Origin: Mesorhizobium sp. B2-3-4
GTDB lineage: Bacteria; Pseudomonadota; Alphaproteobacteria; Rhizobiales; Rhizobiaceae
Assembly (NCBI RefSeq): GCF_006442315.1
Contig: NZ_VFVY01000002.1
Coordinates: 1 to 64,000 of the forward strand
Length of the DNA: 64,000 bases
Direction of reading: 5' to 3'
The notes beneath the pieces were generated by a model that saw only the letters and a program-made list of their open reading frames with translations, searched no databases and was not told the origin of the DNA. Below, piece by piece: positions 8,336 through 16,696 of this stretch (position 1 is the stretch's first letter; each line of letters starts with the position of its first letter). The translations under genes were made by a program, and so were the position numbers.

Positions 8336-8944
8336 TCAAACCCTGATCGTCACCGACAAGGCGCGGGCCGGTTTGGCCGTCGGGCTGGTGAAGGCATGTC
8401 CTATCCTGGCATCGAAGCAGATGCTGTCGCCCTTGCCGATCTCCAGCGGCGCGGCCGAGCCTTCCCTGTGGAATAGCGTGGTCCCTTCCAGGACATAGAC
8501 GAAGTTCTCGTCATCGTGCCGGTCCCACTGTTCGAATTGGGAAATGTCCGTCGCCTCGATCGTGAACTCGGTGACGATCAGCTGCGAGTTCGGGTAGAGC
8601 GCGGCATCCAGGAAGCGAAGCAGGTAAAGCGATGTGGAGTGCATCGACCCTTCGTTGGCGCGGGTGAGCTTTACGTCATCCGACTTTTCGCCGACGCGCC
8701 CCTCCATCAGCTGCATCATGCCGATGCCGAAACCCTGGGCCAGCTTATTGAGAGCGTTGTAGGTCGGCGACATTTGCTGCCGCTCGATCTTGGACAAGGC
8801 GGCGCGCGACAAGCCTGTGTGTTCGCTGGCGACATTGAGCGTCCATCCGCGTTCGTCGCGCAACGCCCTTATGCGCTTGGCGAGAAGCATGGAAGGCTTC
8901 GCGGGGGCATTCATCTCGGTCTCGACTGAGCGGGCTGGTGGCAT
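8336..8944 (-). CDS. XRE family transcriptional regulator with C-terminal cupin
   Basis: The chosen ATG gives 202 residues and has GAGG 5 bases upstream; an ATG at 8914 is possible, and a longer reading to 9007 adds an unlikely tail. The helix-turn-helix is RIRALRDERGWTLNVASEH followed by GLSRAALSKIERQQMSPT. The C-terminal half is a small cupin with DDENFVYVLEGTTLFH and GDSICFDARIGHAF, a likely ligand sensor. Such regulators commonly repress amine or amino-acid catabolic genes. It faces the Liv operon across 326 bases, making it the prime candidate to bind the palindromic spacer at 9045-9060 and its copy at 16675-16690. Confidence 0.88.
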   Translation of the reverse strand: MPPARSVETEMNAPAKPSMLLAKRIRALRDERGWTLNVASEHTGLSRAALSKIERQQMSPTYNALNKLAQGFGIGMMQLMEGRVGEKSDDVKLTRANEGSMHSTSLYLLRFLDAALYPNSQLIVTEFTIEATDISQFEQWDRHDDENFVYVLEGTTLFHREGSAAPLEIGKGDSICFDARIGHAFTSPTAKPARALSVTIRV

Positions 8945-9037
8945 CAGGCCTCGGCTGGAGCAAATGAAAGGTGGCGACAATTTAGCGGCAGTCTGACGAA
9001 TCGTCACGCCCTCTCGGACACAACGTCGGCGTACCTG

Positions 9038-9069
9038 TTGACGTTTCTCCTATCGTGGAATATGATCAC
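9038..9069 (+). promoter_or_regulatory. Sigma-70-type promoter with operator in the spacer (Liv operon)
   Basis: TTGACG (9038-9043) and TATGAT (9061-9066) flank a 17-base spacer, an excellent housekeeping promoter pointing at the binding-protein gene. The spacer holds the imperfect palindrome TTCTCCTATCGTGGAA (9045-9060). The block through CAC at 9069 is repeated almost base for base on the minus strand at 16696-16663 before the GMC gene. An operator between -35 and -10 is a classic repression position. The transcript would carry a leader of about 200 bases. Confidence 0.72.
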
Positions 9070-9086
9070 TCTATAGATAATAAGGG

Positions 9087-9147
9087 GAAAATCTCCAGCA
9101 TCTATACGGAAATATTCGGGTCAGTTCCAGTGAATCGCGAGATTTTC
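9087..9147. repeat. Inverted repeat in the leader of the Liv operon
   Basis: GAAAATCTC at 9087-9095 is exactly complementary to GAGATTTTC at 9139-9147, with 43 bases between. This could fold in the leader RNA or be a pair of regulator half-sites. The rest of the leader to 9270 is A+T-rich for this genome and contains no gene or known riboswitch that I can recognise. Confidence 0.4.
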
Positions 9148-9270
9148 TCTGGAATAGACGATAATTTTCCGCCTGATTCAGGAGAAATCGGCGCGTAATC
9201 ATGCTGTTTCAAGAGTAATGTCTTGAGATGGTACTGCATGCTCGCGCCATAACAATGGAGGTGTGTCGGA

Positions 9271-10497
9271 ATGACTTTAGCAGGACAAATCTTTAGAAGC
9301 GCCCTAGCGGGCGCTACGGCCTATCTGGCGTTTTCCGTCGCGGCTTCCGCCGACGCCGAAGAAGTGAGAATCGCACCCGGAGCGCCGATCGTGATCGGCG
9401 GCTATTGGGTGCTCTCGGGTGGTGATGCCGCGCTCGGCAATGATCAGAAGCGCGGCGTGGAACTGGCGATCAAGGATCTGAACGGCACCATCCTCAACCA
9501 TCCGGTCCGCCTGTTGGCCGAGGACAGCCAGTGCAGCGCCGAAGGCGGCCAGACGGCGGCGACCAAGCTTGCCTCCAACCCGGCCGTGGTCGGTGTGATC
9601 GGCCCGTCCTGTTCAAGCGAAGCAACGGCAGCGGCGCCGATCCTGTGGAATGCCGGCCTGGTGAGCATCGGCACCTCCGCGACCGCGCCGTCGCTCACCG
9701 CTCCCGACCGCAAGGCCGACTATACCGGCTTCCTGCGCACCGTGTTCAGCGATGCCGATCAGGGGCCTGCCGACGCGAAATGGATTCACGATGAGTTGAA
9801 GGCCAAGACCGTCGTGACCATCCATGACGGTAGCCCCTATACCCAGCAGCTTACGGCCGAGATGGCCAAGACCTTCACCGGTCTCGGCGGCAAGGTCGCT
9901 TCCCAGGAAGCGGTGGCGCCGACTGACGTCGACATGCGGCCGCTTCTGGCGCGTATCGCCACCGAGAAGCCGGACGCCATTTACGTGCCGATCTTCGTGC
10001 CGGCCACGGCCCAGATCCTCAAGCAGGCCAAGCAGACGCCCGGGCTGGAAAATGTCGCGTTCATCGGCGGCGGCGGCACGATGTCTCCCGACATCATCGA
10101 CGCAGCCGGCGATGCTGTCGTCGGCTTCTACGGTGCGTTTCCCGATGTCACTCCCGAGGCCCAGGGCAAGGACTATCCCAAGCTCCTGAAGAGCTATCAG
10201 GACGAATATGGCGAAGCCCCGACTTCCGGTTTCGTGGCCAATGCCTACGATGCCCTGACGTTGCTCAAGATGGCGCTGGAGAAGTCGGCCAAGACAGAGT
10301 CCGACGGCACCGTCGTCGTCGACAAGAAGGCGCTTCATGATGCGCTCTTCACCATCAAGTTCAGCGGCATGAGCGGCGAGATCTCGTGCACGAAGGACGG
10401 CCAGTGTTCGGCCTTCAAGCCGGGTATCTACCGGTATGAGAACGCCGATCGCTCGACCTTTGCCATCGGGACGAATCCGAAGAAGATCTACCCCTGA
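9271..10497 (+). CDS. Branched-chain-type amino acid ABC transporter, periplasmic binding protein
   Basis: The 408-residue precursor has a signal peptide (hydrophobic ALAGATAYLAFSVAASADAEE, split near residue 29) and then the LivK-type fold: IVIGGYWVLSGGDAALGN, VVGVIGPSCSSEATAAAPI, VVTIHDGSPYTQQL and VAFIGGGGTMSPDI. It captures the substrate in the periplasm for the four following components. GGAGGTG lies 8 bases before the ATG. It starts a five-gene operon reaching 14913 and is separated from the permease by a strong hairpin. The family also binds amides, short peptides and aromatic acids, so leucine-type substrates are not implied. Confidence 0.9.
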   Translation: MTLAGQIFRSALAGATAYLAFSVAASADAEEVRIAPGAPIVIGGYWVLSGGDAALGNDQKRGVELAIKDLNGTILNHPVRLLAEDSQCSAEGGQTAATKLASNPAVVGVIGPSCSSEATAAAPILWNAGLVSIGTSATAPSLTAPDRKADYTGFLRTVFSDADQGPADAKWIHDELKAKTVVTIHDGSPYTQQLTAEMAKTFTGLGGKVASQEAVAPTDVDMRPLLARIATEKPDAIYVPIFVPATAQILKQAKQTPGLENVAFIGGGGTMSPDIIDAAGDAVVGFYGAFPDVTPEAQGKDYPKLLKSYQDEYGEAPTSGFVANAYDALTLLKMALEKSAKTESDGTVVVDKKALHDALFTIKFSGMSGEISCTKDGQCSAFKPGIYRYENADRSTFAIGTNPKKIYP

Positions 10498-10517
10498 AAT
10501 CGAATAATATCCGCTCA

Positions 10518-10549
10518 TCGCGATACGCCGGCCAGCCCGCGTATCGCGA
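10518..10549. promoter_or_regulatory. Hairpin between binding-protein and permease genes
   Basis: TCGCGATACGC (10518-10528) and GCGTATCGCGA (10539-10549) form a perfect 11-bp stem with a 10-base loop. No T-run follows, so it is more likely a 3'-end stabiliser or partial attenuator that keeps the binding-protein mRNA abundant over the permease and ATPase messages than a full terminator. Confidence 0.7.
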
Positions 10550-10575
10550 CGAGGTGCGGTTGTATCGGACGTTGA

Positions 10576-11667
10576 ATGAGCGACACCAGCCTTACCACGC
10601 TTCCGCCGGGAGCAAGCGCCCGCAAGCGCATCAACGGCATCGACGTCTTCATGTGGGCGCTGCGTTGCGCGGTGGCCGCCATCGCCATCTTCGGCGCCGT
10701 GGCAACGCTGTTGCAAGGGCGGTACTCACTCGCACAATGGTTCGACTTCGCTATGTTCGGGCTTACGCTCGGTAGCGTCTATGCCCTGATCGCGCTCGGC
10801 TACACGATGGTCTATGGCGTGCTCAGGATGATCAACTTCGCCCATGGCGACATCACCATGACGGGCGCGTTCGCCGGTTATTTCGTCGCCTCCGGCGTGT
10901 CGCGAAATGGACTGCTGGCCACTCATCCGGTCCTGGCCATAGTCGCGATCTTCGCTGTCGCAATGGCCACGTGCATAGCGGTGGCACTCGCCACCGAGCG
11001 GTTTGCCTACCGGCCATTCCGAAACAGCCCTGGCCAGGCGCCGCTGATATGCGCCATTGGCGTATCGTTCGTGCTGGAGCAGACGGTGCGCGGCATGTTC
11101 GGATCCGGCGTCAAATCCTATCCGCTCACCACCTGGCACGATGCCGTCATCAACGTGGCTGGATTGCGGGTGCCGGTCGTCAACCTTTTCGTCATGGGCT
11201 GCGCGATCTCGGCCATGGTCATCCTTTACCTGATCGTCCATCGCACCCGAATGGGGATGGCGATGCGCGCCGTCTCCGAGGACAAGGCCGCGGCCGCACT
11301 GATGGGCGTGGATGTCGACCGGGTCGTCGTCTTCGCCTTTGCGCTCGGCGGCGCCATGGCGGGAGTCGCCAGCGTCTGTTACGCGCTGATCTACCAGCAG
11401 GTGCATTTCTTCATGGGCTTCGCGCCGGGCATCAAGGCTTTCGGCGCAGCCGTTCTCGGCGGCATCGGCAGCATACCTGGCGCGATGATCGGCGGCATGT
11501 TCCTTGGCCTGATCGAAGCCGTCGGCCCGGCGCTGTTCCTTGACGGCCTTGGCATCACGGCGCCCTATCAGCTGCGCGACGCCATCGGGTTCCTTGTCCT
11601 CCTGATGGTGCTTATCTTCAGGCCGCAAGGCCTGTTTGGTGAAGCGATGGCGAAGAAGCGGGCATGA
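10576..11667 (+). CDS. Liv-type ABC transporter permease (LivH family)
   Basis: The 363-residue inner-membrane protein has about eight or more hydrophobic helices and LivH hallmarks: [36 protein letters not shown] and [18 protein letters not shown]. Its N-terminus is some 50-60 residues longer than the second LivH in this window and includes an extra hydrophobic helix near residues 28-46. Its ATGA end overlaps the LivM gene start. Together they form the membrane channel for the operon's binding protein. Confidence 0.92.
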   Translation: MSDTSLTTLPPGASARKRINGIDVFMWALRCAVAAIAIFGAVATLLQGRYSLAQWFDFAMFGLTLGSVYALIALGYTMVYGVLRMINFAHGDITMTGAFAGYFVASGVSRNGLLATHPVLAIVAIFAVAMATCIAVALATERFAYRPFRNSPGQAPLICAIGVSFVLEQTVRGMFGSGVKSYPLTTWHDAVINVAGLRVPVVNLFVMGCAISAMVILYLIVHRTRMGMAMRAVSEDKAAAALMGVDVDRVVVFAFALGGAMAGVASVCYALIYQQVHFFMGFAPGIKAFGAAVLGGIGSIPGAMIGGMFLGLIEAVGPALFLDGLGITAPYQLRDAIGFLVLLMVLIFRPQGLFGEAMAKKRA

Positions 11668-13367
11668 GCATGCGGCAGGACGATGGAAAGACGCCGAGCC
11701 TGCAATTGCGGCGCGGCCTGACGGCGGGTGCCGCGGCGGCCCTGATCGCGATCTATCTAAGCAGTGTCGGGCTTATCGCGATGATGAACGCCCGTCCGGT
11801 CATCGCCAATGCGCTTACGCTGGCACAGATGACGTTGCTCACGATCGTCTTCCTCGCCGGCGCGCTCAGTCAAAGGCCTTCGCCGCAGGATCGTACCCCG
11901 GCCTTCTGGACCGCACCGCTCGCCGGAGCGGTCGCGGGACTGCTGGTCGCGGGCTTTGCCGGCGTCATTTTGAGCGTCAATCTGCGTCCAGTCTTCATCG
12001 CGCTGGTGCCACCCCTGGCCAGGCTACTGACCTTCGGGCAAAGCGGCGTCGACGGCACCGCCATCTTGGTCGCGGGGTCGGCCCTCGTGGCGTCGGCGGG
12101 CGCGTTCTATCAGCGCCTGCCCGACAAGGTCCGGCGGTTATTGTTTCCGGCGGCTCTGTCGGTGCTGCTCTGCGGCATGTTCCAGGAATTCATCCAGGTC
12201 ATCCTGCAAAGCAATGCCTTGTTCCGCTGGCTTGCCCCGTGGTTCTACGGATGGGACGGCCTGACCGCCACCGGCGCGCTGATTGTCTTCGCGGTCGCGC
12301 TGGCCGCCGCCGCGCTGCCGCTCGTCTACCGCAAGCCTGCCGGCGCCGGCGATGTTTCTTCATGGCGGCGGTTTGTACCCGCGTTGTTCATCCTGTTGCT
12401 GCTGCTTCTGGTTCCTATCGCTGGCGGTCCCTATATCGCGCAGGTCTTTCTGCTCATCGGCCTCTATGTCCTGATGGGCATGGGCCTCAATCTGGAACTC
12501 GGCCTCGCCGGCCTGCTCGATCTCGGCTTCGTCGCTTTCTTCGCGACCGGCGCCTACATCACCGCCATTCTCACCGCGGACAGCCCGCTGGCGCTTGCTC
12601 ATTACACAGCAATTCCCAGCCTGTCTTTCTGGCTGGCGATGCCGATAGCGGTTCTGGGCGCGGTGCTGATGGGCATCCTGTTCGGCATCCCGGTGCTTGG
12701 GGTCAAGGGCGATTACCTTGCCGTCGCGACGCTTGGACTGGGCGAGATCGTCCGCATCGTCGTGCAGTCCGATGCCGCGGCGCCGCTTCTGGGCGGAGCC
12801 CAGGGCATATTGCAGATACCCAAGCCGCAGGTCGGCGGCTTCCAGTTCGGCAGCGCCGTGTCGTTGTTCTACCTGACGCTGGCCGCCGCTCTCTTCGCCG
12901 CCTATTGCGCCTGGCGGCTGGAGCGATCTCGACTCGGGCGCGCATGGATCGCGCTACGTGAAGATGAAGACGTCGCGCAGGCCATGGGCATCAATCTCGT
13001 GCAGAGCAAGTTGCTGGCATACGCCTTCGGCGCGGCCTTCGCGGGCCTGGCCGGTTCGATCTTCGCGGTGATGGTGAATTCCGTATTTCCCTCAAGCTTC
13101 CAGCTTCTGATGTCCATCAACGTTCTTGCCCTGATCGTCGTCGGCGGGTTGGGCAGTCTGTCGGGCGTCGTGCTGGGCGCGCTGGTGCTGATCGGCCTGC
13201 CGGAGGCACTGCGCGAATTCGGAGAATTCCGATATCTGTTCTATGGATTGGCCCTCATCCTGACGATGAGGCTGATGCCCGAGGGCTTGTTGCCGGCCAG
13301 CCGTCGCCGGCGCCGGCTCGTCTCACCCATCGCCGTCGGTGGGAGTACTCCGGTGGCACGGCCATGA
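11664..13367 (+). CDS. Liv-type ABC transporter permease (LivM family) with long N-terminal membrane extension
   Basis: The conserved LivM core (YVLMGMGLNLELGLAGLLDL, GVKGDYLAVATLGLGEIVRI, ALREDEDVAQAMGINLV) begins only near residue 250 of 567. The second LivM of this window, 330 residues, starts almost directly with that core. The first 245 residues hold several hydrophobic helices, including AAAALIAIYLSSVGLIAMMN and a segment near residues 90-110, so the extension is membrane-embedded. Extended LivM proteins are known in proteobacteria, but this one is long. Start and stop both overlap neighbouring genes by ATGA, so the frame is secure. Confidence 0.9.
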   Translation: MSMRQDDGKTPSLQLRRGLTAGAAAALIAIYLSSVGLIAMMNARPVIANALTLAQMTLLTIVFLAGALSQRPSPQDRTPAFWTAPLAGAVAGLLVAGFAGVILSVNLRPVFIALVPPLARLLTFGQSGVDGTAILVAGSALVASAGAFYQRLPDKVRRLLFPAALSVLLCGMFQEFIQVILQSNALFRWLAPWFYGWDGLTATGALIVFAVALAAAALPLVYRKPAGAGDVSSWRRFVPALFILLLLLLVPIAGGPYIAQVFLLIGLYVLMGMGLNLELGLAGLLDLGFVAFFATGAYITAILTADSPLALAHYTAIPSLSFWLAMPIAVLGAVLMGILFGIPVLGVKGDYLAVATLGLGEIVRIVVQSDAAAPLLGGAQGILQIPKPQVGGFQFGSAVSLFYLTLAAALFAAYCAWRLERSRLGRAWIALREDEDVAQAMGINLVQSKLLAYAFGAAFAGLAGSIFAVMVNSVFPSSFQLLMSINVLALIVVGGLGSLSGVVLGALVLIGLPEALREFGEFRYLFYGLALILTMRLMPEGLLPASRRRRRLVSPIAVGGSTPVARP

Positions 13368-14212
13368 CGGGCAATGTCGTGTTGCGCGCGGTCGGCATGG
13401 GCAAGCGCTTTGGCGGTCTCGTCGCGATAAAAGCGCTCGACCTTGAGGTTCACGAGCGCGCTATCTGCAGCATCATCGGGCCGAATGGCGCTGGCAAGAC
13501 GACCGCGTTCAACTGTCTGACGCAGTTGATATCGCCGAGTAACGGCCAAGTATACTTTTCAGGCACGCGCATCGACGGCATGTTGCCCGACATGGTCGTC
13601 GCTACAGGCATTTCCCGAACTTACCAGACCATCCGGCTGTTCCGAAACATGACCGCCCGGGAAAACGTGCTGGTGGGTATGCATCTGCATCTGAAGCACT
13701 CGAGTTGGTGGGGATCGCTGCTCAATCTCCGGTCAAACCGGGAAGCCGAACTTCAGGCCGCGCTCGAAGCCGATCGCCTGCTTGGCTTCGTCGGGCTGGC
13801 GGGCAAGGGCCACATGGTAGCGGACCATCTTTCTTATGGCGAACAGCGTCGGCTCGAGATCGCGCGCGCGCTTGCAACCCGGCCGCGGCTGCTCATGCTC
13901 GACGAACCCGTGGCCGGAATGAATCCGAGCGAGACAGCGGAAATGGCGGTTTTCATCCGCAGGCTGCGCGATGAGCTCGGCATCACGATCCTGCTGATCG
14001 AGCACCAGATCAAGATGGTGATGGAATTGTCCGACCAGGTCGTTGTCCTCGATCATGGCGTCAAGATCGCCGACGGCATTCCAGCCGAGGTCCAGCGCAA
14101 TCCCGACGTCATCAAGGCCTATCTCGGATCAGGCGGAAGCCGTGGCGCCAAGCGCGTGGCGACCGGCATCCAACAGGCGGCGGTATCGCCCGCCAGGGAA
14201 AGCCAGTCATGA
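13364..14212 (+). CDS. Liv-type ABC transporter ATP-binding protein (LivG family)
   Basis: The 282-residue ATPase has Walker A GPNGAGKT near residue 40, the family TYQTIRLFRNMTARENVLVG segment, signature LSYGEQRRLEIARAL, Walker B LLMLDEPVAGM and H-loop IEHQIKMVM. The MNP after Walker B is typical of LivG. It energises uptake on the cytoplasmic face together with the LivF partner; both its ends overlap neighbours by four bases, showing translational coupling. A C-terminal tail of about 25 residues after YLGSGG is unconserved. Confidence 0.92.
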   Translation: MTGNVVLRAVGMGKRFGGLVAIKALDLEVHERAICSIIGPNGAGKTTAFNCLTQLISPSNGQVYFSGTRIDGMLPDMVVATGISRTYQTIRLFRNMTARENVLVGMHLHLKHSSWWGSLLNLRSNREAELQAALEADRLLGFVGLAGKGHMVADHLSYGEQRRLEIARALATRPRLLMLDEPVAGMNPSETAEMAVFIRRLRDELGITILLIEHQIKMVMELSDQVVVLDHGVKIADGIPAEVQRNPDVIKAYLGSGGSRGAKRVATGIQQAAVSPARESQS

Positions 14213-14913
14213 TACTCGAGATCGAGAACATGTCGCTTGCCTATGGCAATATCGAAGCCGTCCGGGGCGTCTCTATCAAGATCGTCGACGGCGGCATCGT
14301 CGCGCTCGTCGGAGCCAATGGCGCCGGCAAGAGCTCCACGCTCAATGCCATCAGTGGGCTTTTGCCGATCAGCGCCGGCACGATCAGGATCGACGGGCAG
14401 TCGACGAAGGAACTCAAGCCGCACCAGATCACCCGCCGGGGCATTGTCCAGGTGCCGGAAGGGCGGCGCATATTCGGGCGCCTGTCGGTCGAGGAAAATC
14501 TGCTGATGGGCGCGTTCTCCAGGAACGACCATCAGGCGATCGCCGAGGACCGCGACCGCATGTTCGAACTGTTCCCGAGGCTGAAGGAGCGGCGACGCCA
14601 GGTGGCGGGCACGCTCTCGGGCGGCGAACAGCAGATGGTGGCGACCGCTCGCGGTCTGATGGCACGGCCCAGGGTGCTGCTCATGGACGAGCCGTCGATG
14701 GGCCTCGCCCCGCTGGTGGTCGAGCAGGTGTTCGATACGATCCAGGCCATCAACGCGGCCGGCACCACCGTGTTGCTCGTGGAGCAGAACGCGTTGATGG
14801 CTCTCGAGATCGCCGACCATGCCTATGTCATGGAACATGGTGAGATCGTTCTCGAAGGGCCGGGGCCTGAGCTGGCCGGGGACGAGCGGGTTATCTCGAT
14901 CTATCTGGGCTGA
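14209..14913 (+). CDS. Liv-type ABC transporter ATP-binding protein (LivF family)
   Basis: The 234-residue protein has standard LivF length, with Walker A GANGAGKSST, IVQVPEGRRIFGRLSVEENL (a LivF hallmark), signature LSGGEQQMVATARGL, Walker B LLMDEPSMGL and H-loop LLVEQNA. It completes the five-gene transporter. Its stop is 42 bases from the convergent GMC gene; an imperfect hairpin (CCAGGC/GCCTGG at 14950-14965) overlaps the end of that gene but lacks a T-run. Confidence 0.92.
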   Translation: MILEIENMSLAYGNIEAVRGVSIKIVDGGIVALVGANGAGKSSTLNAISGLLPISAGTIRIDGQSTKELKPHQITRRGIVQVPEGRRIFGRLSVEENLLMGAFSRNDHQAIAEDRDRMFELFPRLKERRRQVAGTLSGGEQQMVATARGLMARPRVLLMDEPSMGLAPLVVEQVFDTIQAINAAGTTVLLVEQNALMALEIADHAYVMEHGEIVLEGPGPELAGDERVISIYLG

Positions 14914-14955
14914 GCCAGTAGCCCTGCATGCATCGTTGCGTCGGCACGCCCAGGC

Positions 14956-16662
14956 CTATGCCTGGATTATGCTGTCGGCGATCTTCTCGCCTATCATCAT
15001 CGTCGTCAGATTGATGTTGGCGCTCGGTATGGACGGCATGATCGAGGCATCCGCGATGCGCAGCCTCTCGACGCCGTAGACGCAGCCCTGCGGGTCGACG
15101 ACGGCATAGGGGTCATCGGGCGCACCCATCTTGCAGGTGCCGCATGGATGCCAGTCGCCCTGGACGCCGGCGCGGATCCAGCCTTCCATGGTGGCCTCGT
15201 CGGCAAGCGTGCGCTCCAGTGGAAAGCGCTGGTCGACAGCCGCGCCCAGCACCATCCGGCGCGCCGGTCCGCCGAGATCGAGCAGGCTGGCGGCGATGTT
15301 CGTGACCAAGCGGTTCCAGGGCGTCGGCGCCGAGAGGTTGCGCAGCGACTCCGCGTAGATGCCTGGCCAGAAACCGTTGACGAAATTGCTCACCGGCGCG
15401 GAGGACAGAAACCCGGCGACCTGCCGGGCGGTCGACTTGAAACGTGCAAGGTCCCGTTCGTCGGAAAGGTAGTTGAACGCAACGAACGGTTCGGCTTCGG
15501 CCGAAGCCGCATTGAGGCGCACGATGCCTTTCGAATATGCCTTGTTGGGCCCGAAATTGACGGTCGCCAATCGCCGGCCGAGCCGTGTCGCGGCAAAGCG
15601 CCCCGAAACGGTCAGCTTCATATCGACAGCCGAACACCCCGGATGACCCGAGCTCCAGCGCATATGCATGAGGAAGCCGTTTCGTGCCTCGGGCGAGAGC
15701 TGGCCGTTATCGCGCAGATGCACGCCGAAGCCGATCAGCGGATGATCGAGCAGGTTCTCGCCGACGCCGCGGCGGTCGCACAGGACCGGAACGTTGACAT
15801 CAGCAAGATGCTCGGCGCGGCCGATGCCGGCACGCATAAGCAGCGCGGGTGTGTGCAGGGCGCCGGCGGACAGGATGATTTCCCCCGCCTCGATGCGCTC
15901 TTGCTTGCCATTGGCGAGGATCGTGACGCCCGTTGCCCTGCGGCCGTCGAACGTCAGCGAGCGAACCATGCAGCCGGCGAGTATCTTCAGGTTGGGGCGA
16001 CGGCGTGTCGATTCATCGAGATAGCCGGCAGCGGCCGAGACGCGGTGATTGTAGGCGTTGTTGCGGCCGAAGGGGAAGCAGGCGTCACCGGTCTGTTGAT
16101 GGCTGTCGTCGAGATAGGGAATACCGACCTTTCCAACCGCGTCGCGAAAGGCGAGCGCAAAACGGCTCCAGTGCTCGGGGAAGGTTCGCCGGATCGGGAT
16201 GCGTCCCTCCGTACCGCTCAGCGGAGTGGCGAAGTCGAGGTCGCGCTCGATGCGCTTGAACAGCGGCAGGCAATCCTTCCAAGACCAGCCAGCGGCGCCG
16301 AGTTCTTCCCACTCGTCATAGTCGGCGGCAAGGCCGCGAATGAGAACTTGTCCGTTTACGGACGAGCCGCCGCCCATCACGCGCGCCTGCTCGTAACGGC
16401 GCGGCTTCATGTCGGCCTTGATCTGCGCCTGCGAACTGTTTCCGACAGGACCGGTATAGGCTTCAAGGTCGGTCCAGTATCGGTAGGGCTGAAAATAGTC
16501 CGGCAGGAACGCATCCGAATAGATTGCATCGGGGACGGCTTCCGGCGGCGTGTCGGGACCGGCCTCGATGAGACAGACACTGCGGCGAGGGTCCGCCGAC
16601 AGCCTGTTGGCAAGTACGCAACCGGCGGAACCGCCACCCACAATCACATGATCGAAAAGCAT
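14956..16662 (-). CDS. GMC family flavin oxidoreductase (choline dehydrogenase-like)
   Basis: The 568-residue protein shows the GMC order: FAD motif HVIVGGGSAGCVLANRLS with acidic IEAGPD, GGGSSVNGQVLIRG (GMC signature 1) near residue 95, GALHTPALLMRAGIG (signature 2) near 267, and the C-terminal active-site region WHPCGTCKMG with IADASIMPSIPSANI. These enzymes oxidise alcohols to aldehydes. The promoter immediately before it copies the one driving the Liv operon it converges on, so transport and oxidation of the same substrate are probably co-regulated. The spacing predicts a leaderless mRNA. Confidence 0.9.
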   Translation of the reverse strand: MLFDHVIVGGGSAGCVLANRLSADPRRSVCLIEAGPDTPPEAVPDAIYSDAFLPDYFQPYRYWTDLEAYTGPVGNSSQAQIKADMKPRRYEQARVMGGGSSVNGQVLIRGLAADYDEWEELGAAGWSWKDCLPLFKRIERDLDFATPLSGTEGRIPIRRTFPEHWSRFALAFRDAVGKVGIPYLDDSHQQTGDACFPFGRNNAYNHRVSAAAGYLDESTRRRPNLKILAGCMVRSLTFDGRRATGVTILANGKQERIEAGEIILSAGALHTPALLMRAGIGRAEHLADVNVPVLCDRRGVGENLLDHPLIGFGVHLRDNGQLSPEARNGFLMHMRWSSGHPGCSAVDMKLTVSGRFAATRLGRRLATVNFGPNKAYSKGIVRLNAASAEAEPFVAFNYLSDERDLARFKSTARQVAGFLSSAPVSNFVNGFWPGIYAESLRNLSAPTPWNRLVTNIAASLLDLGGPARRMVLGAAVDQRFPLERTLADEATMEGWIRAGVQGDWHPCGTCKMGAPDDPYAVVDPQGCVYGVERLRIADASIMPSIPSANINLTTMMIGEKIADSIIQA

Positions 16663-16696
16663 GTGATCTCATAATTCTACTATAGGAGAACGTCAA
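16663..16696 (-). promoter_or_regulatory. Promoter/operator of the GMC gene, near-copy of the Liv operon promoter
   Basis: On the minus strand TTGACG (16696-16691), a 17-base spacer and TATGAG (16673-16668) lead directly into ATCAC and the ATG at 16662. The spacer contains TTCTCCTATAGTAGAA (16690-16675), a near-perfect palindrome. Compared with 9038-9069 only two substitutions and three small gaps separate the two copies. The -10 ends 5 bases before the start codon, so transcription would start at or next to the ATG. Confidence 0.72.

Noticed and set aside
14950..14965. CCAGGC/GCCTGG hairpin as terminator of the first Liv operon
   Set aside because: Only a 6-bp stem, no T-run, and it overlaps the end of the convergent coding sequence.
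15148..16674. Long plus-strand open frame (about 508 codons)
   Set aside because: It is antisense to the GMC oxidoreductase, which has complete FAD and signature motifs; the frame is a high-G+C artefact without a domain.
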